Assembly (NCBI GenBank): GCA_001270045.2
Contig: DF970689.1
Span: 324,205 to 388,204, forward strand
Source: Bacteroidales bacterium 6E
Lineage (GTDB): Bacteria; Bacteroidota; Bacteroidia; Bacteroidales; Prolixibacteraceae
DNA length: 64,000 bases
Direction of reading: 5' to 3'
A program made the position numbers and the translations under genes. Of this stretch, positions 1-10,018 are shown one piece after another. Every line of letters begins with the position of its first letter. Position 1 is the first letter of the stretch. Below the pieces are notes generated by a model that was given only the letters and a program-made list of their open reading frames with translations, did not search any database and was not told where the DNA came from.

Positions 1-62
1 GATGATTTTTTTATTGGAGTGCCTTACTGACAGCCCCATCTCATTCGTATGAAAAACACACT

Positions 63-584
63 CTAATTTGTGCCGGAAGCCCGAGTCACCTTATGGATAC
101 GGACCTCAAAAAGCATGGTGGAGAATGCAGGTATATACCCCGACCCCTGTTGTCCATAAGCAATCTGGGAAGGAACAATCAGATGGGCAACAGTACCCAG
201 TTTCATCATTTGGACAGCTTCATTCAGTCCATCAATCACCGAGGCTTGCACCCCAACCGGTACAACCGTAAAACGAAGCGGGTCATAATAATGCCCCTCC
301 TCCGAAATATTAAAATCCACAAGCGTACTGTCAATCAGCCACGTGCGATAAAGTACATCTACCTGGTCACCAACTTTAATGGTATCTCCTGTACCTGCCA
401 CCTTTTCGATATAGTACAAACCGGTTTTGGTGGGTTTTACGGTGATATTATTCTTTTGGATAAACTGATCGAGCAGTTCAAGTTCCCTTTCCCTGAGTTT
501 ACCAAGGTCATTGTCGTCACATGCATAAAACAATCCGGAACCGATGATTGCAGCGATTAGTCCTGTCATTAATCTGATTCTCAT
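63..584 (-). CDS. FKBP-type peptidyl-prolyl isomerase lipoprotein (GldI-like)
   Basis: This 173-residue protein is probably a peptidyl-prolyl cis-trans isomerase anchored to a membrane on the periplasmic side. The N-terminus is a lipoprotein signal ending in the lipobox F-Y-A-C (Cys22). It is followed by a charged linker and an FKBP fold (about residues 60-168) with recognisable blocks such as GDTIKVGDQVDVLYRT and the late SQIAYGQQGSGYIPAFSTMLFEV stretch, here named in part only. It resembles GldI and other Bacteroidota FKBP lipoproteins that help fold exported proteins. A second FKBP lipoprotein lies just upstream in the same direction, suggesting a tandem duplication. Fold assignment is firm; a role in gliding is not shown. 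Confidence 0.85.
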   Translation of the reverse strand: MRIRLMTGLIAAIIGSGLFYACDDNDLGKLRERELELLDQFIQKNNITVKPTKTGLYYIEKVAGTGDTIKVGDQVDVLYRTWLIDSTLVDFNISEEGHYYDPLRFTVVPVGVQASVIDGLNEAVQMMKLGTVAHLIVPSQIAYGQQGSGYIPAFSTMLFEVRIHKVTRASGTN

Positions 585-686
585 ACTTTTTAATCCCTGT
601 TTATTGATTGAATTCTGTTTCTGATATTGTTTTTAATCCCGGTAAATAGTTCATTCTTTAAACCAGGATGACTACTAAAAAAATCA

Positions 687-1205
687 TTACTGTGTAGAAG
701 CAGGTTTAATATCTTTCATTTTCATTGAGAACACAATTGTGCTATAAGGTGGAATCACACCCGGCACACCATCAGCCCCATATGCCAAATCTGATGGAAT
801 GATACATTCTAACCTGCGGCCTTTGTTCATAAACTGCATCATATCATCCCAACCTTCAATCATTTCCACACCTTTATATACAAAGGTGTACAATGAATCC
901 TGTGAATGCCAAACTGAGGCATCGAATACTTCTCCAGTTATCAAATAACCGTAATATATCACCGACAGAGTATCACCTGCCTTAGGCATTGCTCCTTGTC
1001 CGGCCTGAATGGGTACGTAATATACCCCGGCAGCGGTAGTGTCAATGTTATACCCCTTACTTACAAGCCGTGCCAGATATTCCGACAACAATCCCTGCTC
1101 CCTTTCCGGGGTATAGTCAATCTTCTCGTCTTTCAGACATGCAGTGGCGACAAAAAATAAAAATCCAAAGTATAAACCTAATCGAATCAATTTGTAATTT
1201 TTCAT
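687..1205 (-). CDS. FKBP-type peptidyl-prolyl isomerase lipoprotein, second copy
   Basis: This 172-residue FKBP-family protein has a signal peptide ending in the lipobox T-A-C (Cys23), so it should be a lipidated periplasmic isomerase. The FKBP core covers about residues 60-165 and keeps family landmarks: GDTLSVIYYGYL early, then IEGWDDMMQFMNKG, SDLAYGADG and IPPYSTIVF late. It sits about 100 bp upstream of the other FKBP gene and only 12 bp downstream of the DHH phosphoesterase gene, so the three genes may be co-transcribed. The two FKBP proteins have the same layout but differ clearly, which points to an old duplication. Confidence 0.85.
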   Translation of the reverse strand: MKNYKLIRLGLYFGFLFFVATACLKDEKIDYTPEREQGLLSEYLARLVSKGYNIDTTAAGVYYVPIQAGQGAMPKAGDTLSVIYYGYLITGEVFDASVWHSQDSLYTFVYKGVEMIEGWDDMMQFMNKGRRLECIIPSDLAYGADGVPGVIPPYSTIVFSMKMKDIKPASTQ

Positions 1206-1217
1206 AATCTACTTTAA

Positions 1218-2249
1218 TTAATCAGCATTATTGAGAAGATGATGATATTCGGGCAAAAGTTGCGTAAACCTATCCAAAGTTTCCTGTAAAGTCAGCTTGA
1301 TCTCTCCTCCTGCCGCATTTAAATGCCCTCCCCCGTTAAAATGCGCTGATGAAAACGCATTGGCCGGGAAATTACCCTTTGACCTGAAGGAAGCCTTGAC
1401 ATAACCATCTTTTTCAATGAACAATGCACTAAACACAATCTGGTTGATAGAAAGGGGTATATTGACGAATCCTTCGGTATCCCCAGGTACAAAATTATAC
1501 TTTTTCAGCTCTTCACGGCTCAAACTGATAAAACCTGTTTTATATTCGGGCAAAACCACCATTTTCTCATGCAGGCAATATCCCATCAATCGAAGTCTGT
1601 CGACCGAAAAGTTATGGTATACACGACCATGGATCGATTCGGTATCGATTCCGTAGGTCATCAATGCCGAAAGCACTTTGTAAAGATTCGGACGGGAGGT
1701 ATTATGGCTGAAAGACCCGGTATCGGTCATGATTCCGGTATAGAGCGCCTCTGCTGCCTCGTGTGACAGATACTGATCAAGTCCCAGAGATACTACGAAA
1801 TCGTAGACCAATTCGGCTGACGAGCTGTACTCTGGCTCCGAAACGGTAAAATGACAAAAATCGGTAGGATATGGATGGTGGTCAACCATAATAATCTTGC
1901 CTTCAAATGATTCGATGGCATCAACCATTTCGTCAGTCCGGTTGATATCATTGAAATCGACACAAAACATGATGCCACATTTCCGTAAATAATAGTCAGA
2001 TGTTTTCTTCATTTTCTGATAATTCAAAATCTCCACATCCCCGTTCAGCCAGGATAAAAACCCCGGATAATCGTTGGGTGAAATGATTTTGACATCGTGA
2101 CCCGCATTCTTCAATACTACGGCAAGACCGTAGGCTGAACCGATGGCGTCGCCGTCAGGATTGGAATGGGGTACAATGACAACGGGAGCCGTATTTTGGG
2201 TAAGTAAATCAGAAATTGCCCCAATTATTTCATTATCAGTATTTTTCAA
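1218..2249 (-). CDS. nrnA: DHH-family phosphoesterase, NrnA-like oligoribonuclease/pAp phosphatase
   Basis: This is a DHH/DHHA1 phosphoesterase of the NrnA type, which degrades very short RNAs and dephosphorylates 3'-phosphoadenosine 5'-phosphate. Visible motifs are HSNPDGDAIGS, a DFND metal motif, the signature DHH in VDHHPYP, and the C-terminal DHHA1 glycine motif GGGHLNAAGG. The frame is open from an ATG at 2300, but a perfect TATCTTTGC promoter element reads toward the gene at 2279-2271, inside that extension. The TTG codon at 2249-2247, just before KNTDNEIIGA, is therefore preferred (343 aa). The only intervening ATG is out of frame and stops at once. The ATG at 2300 remains the alternative. 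Confidence 0.85.
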   Translation of the reverse strand: MKNTDNEIIGAISDLLTQNTAPVVIVPHSNPDGDAIGSAYGLAVVLKNAGHDVKIISPNDYPGFLSWLNGDVEILNYQKMKKTSDYYLRKCGIMFCVDFNDINRTDEMVDAIESFEGKIIMVDHHPYPTDFCHFTVSEPEYSSSAELVYDFVVSLGLDQYLSHEAAEALYTGIMTDTGSFSHNTSRPNLYKVLSALMTYGIDTESIHGRVYHNFSVDRLRLMGYCLHEKMVVLPEYKTGFISLSREELKKYNFVPGDTEGFVNIPLSINQIVFSALFIEKDGYVKASFRSKGNFPANAFSSAHFNGGGHLNAAGGEIKLTLQETLDRFTQLLPEYHHLLNNAD

Positions 2250-2270
2250 AAGCCTTTCATTTTTCGAGTT

Positions 2271-2279
2271 GCAAAGATA
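2271..2279 (-). promoter_or_regulatory. TAnnTTTGC -7 promoter element for the DHH phosphoesterase
   Basis: On the minus strand this reads TATCTTTGC, an exact match to the Bacteroidota -7 consensus. It lies about 22 nt before the TTG start chosen for the DHH phosphoesterase. It overlaps the region between two divergent genes, so the nrnA and ndk promoters are nearly back to back. Confidence 0.55.
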
Positions 2280-2364
2280 AGAATTCTGCCCCACCGGCAT
2301 AATAACCCTCGGGTTAATTTTTGTTATCTTGCAGCCTGGAATATTAACTTAAATTGTCTGTAAA

Positions 2365-2784
2365 ATGACTGGTACAATCACACTTACAATGATTAAACCC
2401 GATGCGGTTTCCAAAAACCACATCGGTGGCATACTTAAAATGATCAATGATGCAGGATTCAGAATAAAGGCCATGAAATACACGCAGTTAAGCAAGGAGC
2501 AGGCCGGGCAATTTTATGCAGTGCATCAAGACAAAGGATTTTACAACGACCTTGTGGAGTTCATGAGTTCCGGGCCTATTGTGGCAGCCATTCTTGAAAA
2601 AGAGAATGCAATTGCCGATTTCAGGAAACTGATCGGGGCCACCAATCCGGCAAATGCCGAACCAGGCACAGTGAGGGCATCCTATGCCGAAAGCGTGCAG
2701 AGAAATGCCGTTCATGGGTCAGACAGCGATGAAAATGCAGTGATTGAAAGTGATTTCTTCTTCTCAAAAGTAGAAAGGTTCTAA
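2365..2784 (+). CDS. ndk: Nucleoside diphosphate kinase
   Basis: Nucleoside diphosphate kinase transfers the gamma phosphate between NTPs and NDPs through a phospho-histidine. The 139-residue length and the start [12 protein letters not shown] are typical. The active-site region NAVHGSDS (about residues 112-119) carries the catalytic His. The adenine/ribose-binding segment [17 protein letters not shown] is also present. The gene is transcribed divergently from the DHH phosphoesterase. A TATCTTGCA element at about 2326-2334 is a plausible promoter, and a hairpin follows the stop codon. No oddities were seen. Confidence 0.97.
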   Translation: MTGTITLTMIKPDAVSKNHIGGILKMINDAGFRIKAMKYTQLSKEQAGQFYAVHQDKGFYNDLVEFMSSGPIVAAILEKENAIADFRKLIGATNPANAEPGTVRASYAESVQRNAVHGSDSDENAVIESDFFFSKVERF

Positions 2785-2821
2785 AGACTCATTTTCGGGA
2801 TCAATACAAAACATCATACCA

Positions 2822-2849
2822 TAAAACCTGTGCAAATGCATGGGTTTTA
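2822..2849. terminator. Bidirectional hairpin between ndk and dciA-like gene
   Basis: A long stem (AAAACCTGTGCA pairing with TGCATGGGTTTT, two G-U wobbles, AA loop) sits between the convergent ndk and DUF721 genes. It is flanked by A-rich and T-rich sequence on either side, so it can act as an intrinsic terminator for both. Confidence 0.6.
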
Positions 2850-2854
2850 TTCTT

Positions 2855-3145
2855 TTATCGAAGAACCACTTTCCTGATGACCTCCTCCCCCATTTTTTCA
2901 TTCAAACGGGCACGTAGTTCTTCCCTGAGCATCATCAGTTCCGACCTGACCACCGAGGATTCAAGATCAAGATACAAAACACCATCCTTAACCGAAATAT
3001 GCCTAAGGTATCTGCCCATGGTCTGTCCCAGCATTTCCTGACAATGACCGACCACCTCAAGCTCCTTCATTTTTCCGTCGATTCTTTGATCCCGGACAAA
3101 ATCCTTTAGTAACTGCCCCAGGTTTTGTGTATTGCTTCTTCTCAT
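2855..3145 (-). CDS. DUF721 (DciA-like) protein
   Basis: This 96-residue basic/acidic mixed protein belongs to the DUF721 group, which includes DciA, a loader or partner of the replicative helicase DnaB in bacteria without DnaC. Visible family features are the N-terminal helix with LGQLLKDFV, the central WG-like block replaced here by MLGQTMGRYLRHI, and the basic/hydrophobic end. Its ATG overlaps the recF stop by 4 nt (ATGA), indicating translational coupling with the DNA-repair gene upstream. A helicase-loading role is inferred from the family and the recF context. Confidence 0.75.
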   Translation of the reverse strand: MRRSNTQNLGQLLKDFVRDQRIDGKMKELEVVGHCQEMLGQTMGRYLRHISVKDGVLYLDLESSVVRSELMMLREELRARLNEKMGEEVIRKVVLR

Positions 3146-4248
3146 GACATCCTCTCCGTTTTCCCGTTTGTTACTATAAAAAGCCTGTAATCAGAAGTAA
3201 CCGAACGTAAAATGGCATCCAGGTGCTCCCTGTTCGTGTCGGTTATGAATATTTGCCCAAACTGGTCACCGGATACAAGTTTCACAATTTGTTCAACACG
3301 ATTTTTATCCAACTTATCGAAGATATCGTCCAATAGCAGAATGGGTTTTAACCCAGAAACATTGGCAATAAATTCGAACTGGGCCAGTTTCAATGCAATC
3401 AGAAAGGTCTTCTGCTGCCCCTGGGAACCAATTTTTTTCATGGGATGTTCACCAAGAATCAGGTTCATGTCATCCTTGTGAATACCCGAGGTCGTGTACT
3501 GGACCACCTTGTCCCTGGCATATGTTGCCTTGAGCTGGTCATACATCAATCCGGATGACAAGTCTGACAAGTATTCCAACCCAACCACCTCCACCCCCTT
3601 GGAAATGATGCTGTAATACTTTTGAAAAACGGGAACCATGTCGTGAATAAAGCTTTTCCTGCGCTCATAAATTTTGGCTCCGGCTTCCGACAATTGCTCA
3701 TCGTACACATCAATAACCTCAGAATCAGAATACTGTCCCTGGGCTGCCTGCTTCAGGAGATTATTCCTTTGCATCAACACCCTGTTATACCTGATCAGGT
3801 CATGCAGATAGCCGCTGTCAAACTGCGAAATCACGCCATCCATGAAACGCCTTCGCTCCTCGCTACCTCCCATGATCAGGATCGAATCTCCGGGTGAAAC
3901 CATGACAAGGGGAAGCAGGCCAATATGCTCTGACATTTTCCGATACACCTTGCCGTTGCGCTTTATCTGTTTCTTTTGGCTGTCCTGATAACTGCAGATA
4001 ATCTCCTCCTCTTGCCCTGTCCGGTCATATAATCCCTTAAGCATGAACCAGTTTTCACCATGCCTTACATTCATGTAGTCGACTGAATTAAAAAAGCTTT
4101 TAGTGAAGGAGAGATAATATATTGCATCCAAAAGGTTGGTCTTACCTGCGCCATTGTCTCCTATGAAGCAATTCAAACGAGGTACAAATTCCAGGACTAC
4201 CTCCTGAAAATTCTTGAAATTTACGGCCGTCAGATTTTTAAGATACAT
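3142..4248 (-). CDS. recF: DNA replication/repair protein RecF
   Basis: RecF is an SMC-like ATPase that loads RecA at single-strand gaps. The Walker A motif GDNGAGKTNLLDAI is near residue 30, the ABC-type signature region SQGQQKTFLIALKLAQ is near residue 290, and the Walker B ILLLDDIFDKLD is near residue 315, followed by FITDT. The frame is open nine codons further up (to 4275), but the methionine of MYLKNLTAVNFKNF at 4248 matches the usual RecF start and gives 368 aa. It is coupled to the DUF721 gene by a 4-nt overlap. In many bacteria recF lies next to dnaN, but here dnaN is about 24 kb away. Confidence 0.95.
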   Translation of the reverse strand: MYLKNLTAVNFKNFQEVVLEFVPRLNCFIGDNGAGKTNLLDAIYYLSFTKSFFNSVDYMNVRHGENWFMLKGLYDRTGQEEEIICSYQDSQKKQIKRNGKVYRKMSEHIGLLPLVMVSPGDSILIMGGSEERRRFMDGVISQFDSGYLHDLIRYNRVLMQRNNLLKQAAQGQYSDSEVIDVYDEQLSEAGAKIYERRKSFIHDMVPVFQKYYSIISKGVEVVGLEYLSDLSSGLMYDQLKATYARDKVVQYTTSGIHKDDMNLILGEHPMKKIGSQGQQKTFLIALKLAQFEFIANVSGLKPILLLDDIFDKLDKNRVEQIVKLVSGDQFGQIFITDTNREHLDAILRSVTSDYRLFIVTNGKTERMS

Positions 4249-4484
4249 GCTCGAAAAGGTCGTTACGGGAGTCACAAATCTACTTAAAAAAAATGCTCTT
4301 TTAAAACTCCCGTGACCGAACTCCGCTGATCAACCATAAACATAAACCATAAACAGAGGCTGAAAATTCAAGGAATAGGTTATGCCTGGAAGCCACGGAT
4401 TAGTGAGATGTGATAATAACATGGCGTTGTTGATTAATATCCAAAATATTGAAGAAAGGACAGAGCCATTTTTGAAAAAAAAGC

Positions 4485-4493
4485 TATTTTTGC
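4485..4493 (+). promoter_or_regulatory. TAnnTTTGC promoter element for the YfgM-like gene
   Basis: The sequence TATTTTTGC matches the Bacteroidota -7 consensus exactly and ends 25 nt before the preferred ATG of the downstream TPR gene. Confidence 0.6.
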
Positions 4494-4518
4494 GACACAA
4501 TTTTTGAAAAGATTTAAA

Positions 4519-5208
4519 ATGGCGAAAAAGAAATCAACTCAGCACGATAACATCCAGGATATTGAAAGTGCTTTGACAAGGACTGAACAATTCATCGAAG
4601 ACAATCAGAAACTGATCACCTACATTGTTGGAGGTATCGTCATTGTGGCCGCTGCTTTCCTTGGATTGAACAAATTCATCCTTCAGCCCAGGGAGAAAGA
4701 AGCCCAGTCACAAATGTTTATGGCTGAAAACTATTTCGAGAAAGACTCTTTCAACCTGGCTATCAATGGGGATGGCAACTATCTTGGATTCCTGGATATC
4801 ATTGATGATTATGGAATGACCAAGACTTCCAAACTGGCCAAATATTATACGGGTGTTTCTTACCTCCGACTTGGTGAATACCAGGAAGCCATTAACTTCC
4901 TTGGCAAGTTCAAGACCGATGACATATTACTGGCATCCGTGAAGGAAGGCAGCATGGGCGACGCTTATTCTGAGCTGGGTGATGACAAGAAAGCCCTGCA
5001 GCATTACATCAAGGCAGTCGATGCCTCCGCAAACAACTTCACCACTCCTATCTATATGATGAAGGCTGCCGGAATCTATGAAAAGACTGGTGAAAATGCC
5101 AAGGCTCTTGACCTTTACAACAGGATCAAGAAAGACTATCCTGACACCAACGAAGGACGTAATGTCGAAAAATATATTGCACGTGTAAACACCTTGCTGG
5201 GTAATTAA
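4519..5208 (+). CDS. Membrane-anchored tetratricopeptide repeat protein (YfgM-like)
   Basis: This 229-residue protein has a short cytoplasmic N-terminus, one membrane segment (about residues 36-57, IVGGIVIVAAAFLGL) and a periplasmic part built of TPR helices. Repeat-like units include YFEKDSFNLAINGD, YLRLGEYQEAINFLGKF, YSELGDDKKALQHYIKA and YEKTGENAKALDLYNRI. The layout matches YfgM-like proteins, which associate with the Sec translocon and periplasmic chaperones. The start at ATG 4519 was chosen over an upstream in-frame TTG (4504) because it follows a perfect promoter element and gives the usual MAKKK-type start. Function is inferred from architecture only. Confidence 0.8.
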   Translation: MAKKKSTQHDNIQDIESALTRTEQFIEDNQKLITYIVGGIVIVAAAFLGLNKFILQPREKEAQSQMFMAENYFEKDSFNLAINGDGNYLGFLDIIDDYGMTKTSKLAKYYTGVSYLRLGEYQEAINFLGKFKTDDILLASVKEGSMGDAYSELGDDKKALQHYIKAVDASANNFTTPIYMMKAAGIYEKTGENAKALDLYNRIKKDYPDTNEGRNVEKYIARVNTLLGN

Positions 5209-5229
5209 GACTTATATTTTTCATCATAC

Positions 5230-5258
5230 ATCCCGTCATTGCTGATGGGATTTTTTTT
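5230..5258 (+). terminator. Intrinsic terminator after the YfgM-like gene
   Basis: A 9-bp stem (ATCCCGTCA with TGATGGGAT, one wobble, loop TTGC) is followed directly by a run of eight T. It lies between the TPR gene and ribH, so ribH probably has its own promoter or depends on read-through. Confidence 0.8.
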
Positions 5259-5266
5259 CTCATACT

Positions 5267-5752
5267 ATGGCAACAAAAGATTTATCAGCCTATGATGCTT
5301 CCACCGTCCCCACGGCGAATGGGATGAAATTTGGAATAGTGGTGGCAGAATGGAATTGGGAAATTACAGGAGCCCTTGCCCAGGGAGCCTTTAATACCCT
5401 AGTAAAACATGGCGCAAAAGAACATGACATAGAAATACATCATGTTCCGGGAAGTTTCGAGTTACCCATGGGAGGACAGTTTCTGGCCGAAACGGCACGC
5501 TTCGATGCTATTTTGCTTATCGGATGTGTTATCCAGGGAGAAACCCGTCATTTTGACTTCATATGTCAGGGTGTTACCCAAGGCGCTGTCGATCTGAACC
5601 TGAAATACAATTTGCCCTTCATTTTCGGAGTACTGACCACGGATAACCAACAACAGGCACTCGACAGGGCTGGTGGCATCCATGGCAACAAGGGAGATGA
5701 GGCAGCGATCACGGCCATAAAAATGGTGGACCTGAAAAGAAGACTGTCCTGA
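5267..5752 (+). CDS. ribH: 6,7-dimethyl-8-ribityllumazine synthase
   Basis: RibH condenses 5-amino-6-ribitylamino-uracil with 3,4-dihydroxy-2-butanone 4-phosphate in the penultimate step of riboflavin synthesis. The 161-residue length is typical. Family motifs are VVAEWNWEITGAL near the N-terminus, HHVPGSFELPMG (substrate-binding loop) near residue 60, GCVIQGETRHFDFIC with the active-site His near residue 95, and FGVLTTDN followed by GNKGDEAA. No other rib genes are nearby. No FMN riboswitch-like element was seen upstream; only the preceding terminator occupies the short gap. Confidence 0.97.
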   Translation: MATKDLSAYDASTVPTANGMKFGIVVAEWNWEITGALAQGAFNTLVKHGAKEHDIEIHHVPGSFELPMGGQFLAETARFDAILLIGCVIQGETRHFDFICQGVTQGAVDLNLKYNLPFIFGVLTTDNQQQALDRAGGIHGNKGDEAAITAIKMVDLKRRLS

Positions 5753-5781
5753 TATCCATATATGTTTGAATAGTTGGTATT

Positions 5782-5819
5782 AAAAAATGCCGGCGGATAA
5801 AATCCACCGGCATTTTTTG
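5782..5819. terminator. Bidirectional terminator between ribH and DUF4890-like gene
   Basis: A GC-rich stem (AAAAAATGCCGG ... CCGGCATTTTTT) with A-run and T-run flanks separates the convergent ribH and small exported protein genes. It can terminate both directions. Confidence 0.85.
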
Positions 5820-5837
5820 TTTCCTCATTTTGAAGTT

Positions 5838-6224
5838 TTACCTTCTTTGCATCATCCTCTGACGGGCTTCTTCCTGATACTTTTCATAGGCCTTAAATTG
5901 ATCGGCACTTAAAAGCTTTTTCATTTCACCGTCTTTTTCCTTGTTCAGGGCTTCCCTTTTTTCCCTCATTTTCTGGCGGTCTGCATCACTCATATCCCGG
6001 AAGCCTCCACCACCCTGAAACATTTCGGCCGACTTTTTGGCATATTTGAGATTCAGGTCGTATACTTTCTGTTGCAATTCCTTCGTCATTTTCACGGTTT
6101 CCCCCATTTGTTCTGTCTGGCGCTTTGCCATATCCTCAGGTGAAAACTGGCGTCCGCCTGGCTGTGCATTCACGAAGGCAGAAGCAAACAGAATGATCAT
6201 TAGAAATAATCCAAACTTTTTCAT
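5838..6224 (-). CDS. Small exported Met/Gln/Lys-rich protein (DUF4890/Spy-like)
   Basis: This 128-residue protein has a clear Sec signal peptide (MKKFGLFLMIILFASAFVNA, cut before QPGG). The mature part is highly charged and helical, with MKELQQKVYDL-like helices, a glycine patch (FQGGGGF), and the C-terminal sequence LLSADQFKAYEKYQEE. This resembles DUF4890 and the wider Spy/CpxP-type periplasmic helical proteins, some of which are chaperones or metal-stress sensors. It is a single-gene unit bounded by terminators on both sides. The family link is by pattern; the role is not known. Confidence 0.65.
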   Translation of the reverse strand: MKKFGLFLMIILFASAFVNAQPGGRQFSPEDMAKRQTEQMGETVKMTKELQQKVYDLNLKYAKKSAEMFQGGGGFRDMSDADRQKMREKREALNKEKDGEMKKLLSADQFKAYEKYQEEARQRMMQRR

Positions 6225-6309
6225 AGCAATCTTTTAAAATTTGACTTTACTTTTATTTGTGATGCTTTGACTCTTGTTGGGCGTATTAGTTTAAATATCA
6301 TACAATAAA

Positions 6310-6343
6310 AAAGAGCAGGGACCTTTTTAAATCTCTGCTCTTT
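6310..6343 (-). terminator. Terminator after yidC
   Basis: A 12-bp stem (AAAGAGCAGGGA with TCTCTGCTCTTT, one wobble) lies just beyond the yidC stop codon on the minus strand, with A/T-rich flanks. It ends the pyrG-yidC transcript. Confidence 0.75.
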
Positions 6344-6361
6344 CGTTAGTTATGCTTATGG

Positions 6362-8278
6362 CTACTTTTTGCCGGGAGTCTGTATCCCTCTTTCCTTTGC
6401 CATCTGCTCAAGACGTTGCTGGAATTTGGACTTGGTAACCGTTTTTTTCTTGTTCTGCATGATCTGTGACCTGATCTTGTTCTCATCAACCATTCCTCTA
6501 ACGATATAGGTTTGACCGATGGTGATCACGTTAGCCAGGAAGTAGTAATAACTCAAACCGGAAGAATAACTGTTCAGGATAAACATGAACATGACCGGCA
6601 TCATATACATCATGGTCTTCATGCCAGGCATGGTTGCACCTGAAGTAGCCTGGGAATTGAGACGGGTTGAGATGATGGTGGTGATGGTCATTAATAAGGT
6701 AAACAAACTTACATGGTCACCATAGAATGGAATCTTGAAGGGCAGGCTCAGGACCGAATCATAGGTTGACAGGTCATCTGCCCATAAGAAACTCTCCTGA
6801 CGTAGTTCAATTGAAGTCGGGAAGAAGAAAAACATGGCAATCAAGATCGGCATCTGCAACAGCATGGGCAAACATCCCCCCATGGGATTTACCCCAGCTT
6901 TCTTGTACAGCGCCATGATCGCTTGCTGTTTCTCCATCGGTTTGTCCTGACCAAACTTCTCGTTGATTTCATCCATTTCAGGCTTAAGCACCCGCATCTT
7001 TGCCTGTGAAATGTAAGACTTGTAAGTGAACGGGAACAAAATTACCTTAATGAAGATGGTCAGTAACAAAATAATGATCCCCATATTGGACATGTAATCC
7101 CGGAGGAAATTAAACACGGGGATAACCAGCCATCTGTTTACCGGTCTGACAATGGAATACCCAAGATATACCTGGGACGCCATGTCATTATTATATTGGT
7201 TGAGAGTCTTAAAATGGTTGGGACCAAAGTAAAACTGCATTCCGTAATTCTGGGAAGCATTGCTTTCCCAAGGTAATGAAATGCCGGCAAAGAAATTGGC
7301 AATATATTTTTCGTCTTCCTTATAGGGCTCGCTTTTTACCTGTGCTGCCGGGAACGACTCTTCAGCAATGATGGTGGATGTAAAAAAGAGCTGTTTTAAC
7401 CCAATCCATTTGGTGCGGGTAAGGTTCTTGGCCTCAGCCTTGGCAGGGCTCAGTTTATCAACATCATCCTCAAAGAACTTGTAATAAATCTGGGTATATC
7501 GATCCTCACCGTATTGGGAAATCTTTTCCTGACGTGGAACATCGAATGACCATATCCAGTTCAGGTCAGTCTGGTTGGCTGACACCAGCTGGTTCATGCC
7601 TTCCATTTTCACATCGAAGCCAACCATGTAAGAGTTATGCTTCAGACTGTATACATATTCGATATACGTCCCGGGCTGCACCTCCAGACGGAAGCTCACC
7701 GATTGTTGTGACCCCGGGTTGTGTTCGTTGAATTTTTCATCTCCACGATCCCCTTTCTTGACTTCCGGTCCTGAAACGGATGTGGATGCAGGGGCCTGGG
7801 TGTTGAAGAAAAGTTGGTCAGTCTGAATATTTCGGTTTTGTGCGAAGAAATTCAGTCCAAACTGAGTCTTTGGTCCGTCGAATAGGACAAGCGGCCGTCC
7901 GTCATAGGTTTTGTAATCTTTCAGTTCAACTGAATAGATCCGTCCTCCTTTATTCGAAAGGGTAAGTTTGACCAGATTGTTTTCGAAGGTAATGAATGAC
8001 TCTTCCCCATTGGCTGCCGTGCCGAACACGCCCAACTGGCTTTCAAGTTCACGCTGCCTGTTGGCCAGCGTGACCGAATCCGGAACCGAATCGATAGCCG
8101 TGACTACATTTTGTTGTTGCAGCTGGGCCTGGCGCGCACGTTCAGCCTCAACCTGCTGGATCGAATCCTGCCTGATCCGCAAAGCATCAATCTGCTCTTG
8201 TGATGGCTTATTGATGATGGAAAAAACCACCAAAACCAAAAATATGAGAACAATTCCTATGATTGAATTTCTATCCAT
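6362..8278 (-). CDS. yidC: Membrane protein insertase YidC
   Basis: YidC inserts and folds inner-membrane proteins, alone or with SecYEG. The 638-residue protein starts with the N-terminal anchor segment (SIIGIVLIFLVLVVFSII). It continues with a large periplasmic beta domain (about residues 60-350) and then the conserved 60KD_IMP core from about residue 365: NMGIIILLLTIFIKVILFPFTY, the cytoplasmic hairpin with KPEMDEINEKF, then NPMGGCLPMLLQMPILIAMFFFF. The tail is basic (KKKTVTKSKFQQRLEQ), as in ribosome-binding YidC C-termini. It lies 9 bp downstream of pyrG and ends at a terminator. Confidence 0.96.
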   Translation of the reverse strand: MDRNSIIGIVLIFLVLVVFSIINKPSQEQIDALRIRQDSIQQVEAERARQAQLQQQNVVTAIDSVPDSVTLANRQRELESQLGVFGTAANGEESFITFENNLVKLTLSNKGGRIYSVELKDYKTYDGRPLVLFDGPKTQFGLNFFAQNRNIQTDQLFFNTQAPASTSVSGPEVKKGDRGDEKFNEHNPGSQQSVSFRLEVQPGTYIEYVYSLKHNSYMVGFDVKMEGMNQLVSANQTDLNWIWSFDVPRQEKISQYGEDRYTQIYYKFFEDDVDKLSPAKAEAKNLTRTKWIGLKQLFFTSTIIAEESFPAAQVKSEPYKEDEKYIANFFAGISLPWESNASQNYGMQFYFGPNHFKTLNQYNNDMASQVYLGYSIVRPVNRWLVIPVFNFLRDYMSNMGIIILLLTIFIKVILFPFTYKSYISQAKMRVLKPEMDEINEKFGQDKPMEKQQAIMALYKKAGVNPMGGCLPMLLQMPILIAMFFFFPTSIELRQESFLWADDLSTYDSVLSLPFKIPFYGDHVSLFTLLMTITTIISTRLNSQATSGATMPGMKTMMYMMPVMFMFILNSYSSGLSYYYFLANVITIGQTYIVRGMVDENKIRSQIMQNKKKTVTKSKFQQRLEQMAKERGIQTPGKK

Positions 8279-8287
8279 ATGAAAAAT

Positions 8288-9916
<1,629 letters not shown>

Positions 9917-9919
9917 TCA

Positions 9920-9927
9920 CAAAATTA
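9920..9927 (-). promoter_or_regulatory. Promoter-like TAATTTTG upstream of pyrG
   Basis: On the minus strand this reads TAATTTTG, one form of the TAnnTTTG -7 element, about 30 nt before the GTG start of pyrG. Confidence 0.45.
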
Positions 9928-9992
9928 TACTTTTAAAATGTAAATATGAAGGCGACAATGAAATAAAGCATATCACCCTCTTTGCATGAAAG

Positions 9993-10014
9993 AAGCCGGC
10001 TTGTTTGCCGGCTT
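9993..10014 (-). terminator. Terminator after the DUF349 gene
   Basis: An 8-bp GC-rich perfect stem (AAGCCGGC with GCCGGCTT, 6-nt loop) lies 5 bp past the stop codon of the DUF349 gene on the minus strand, with T-rich flanks. Confidence 0.75.
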
Positions 10015-10018
10015 TCAT

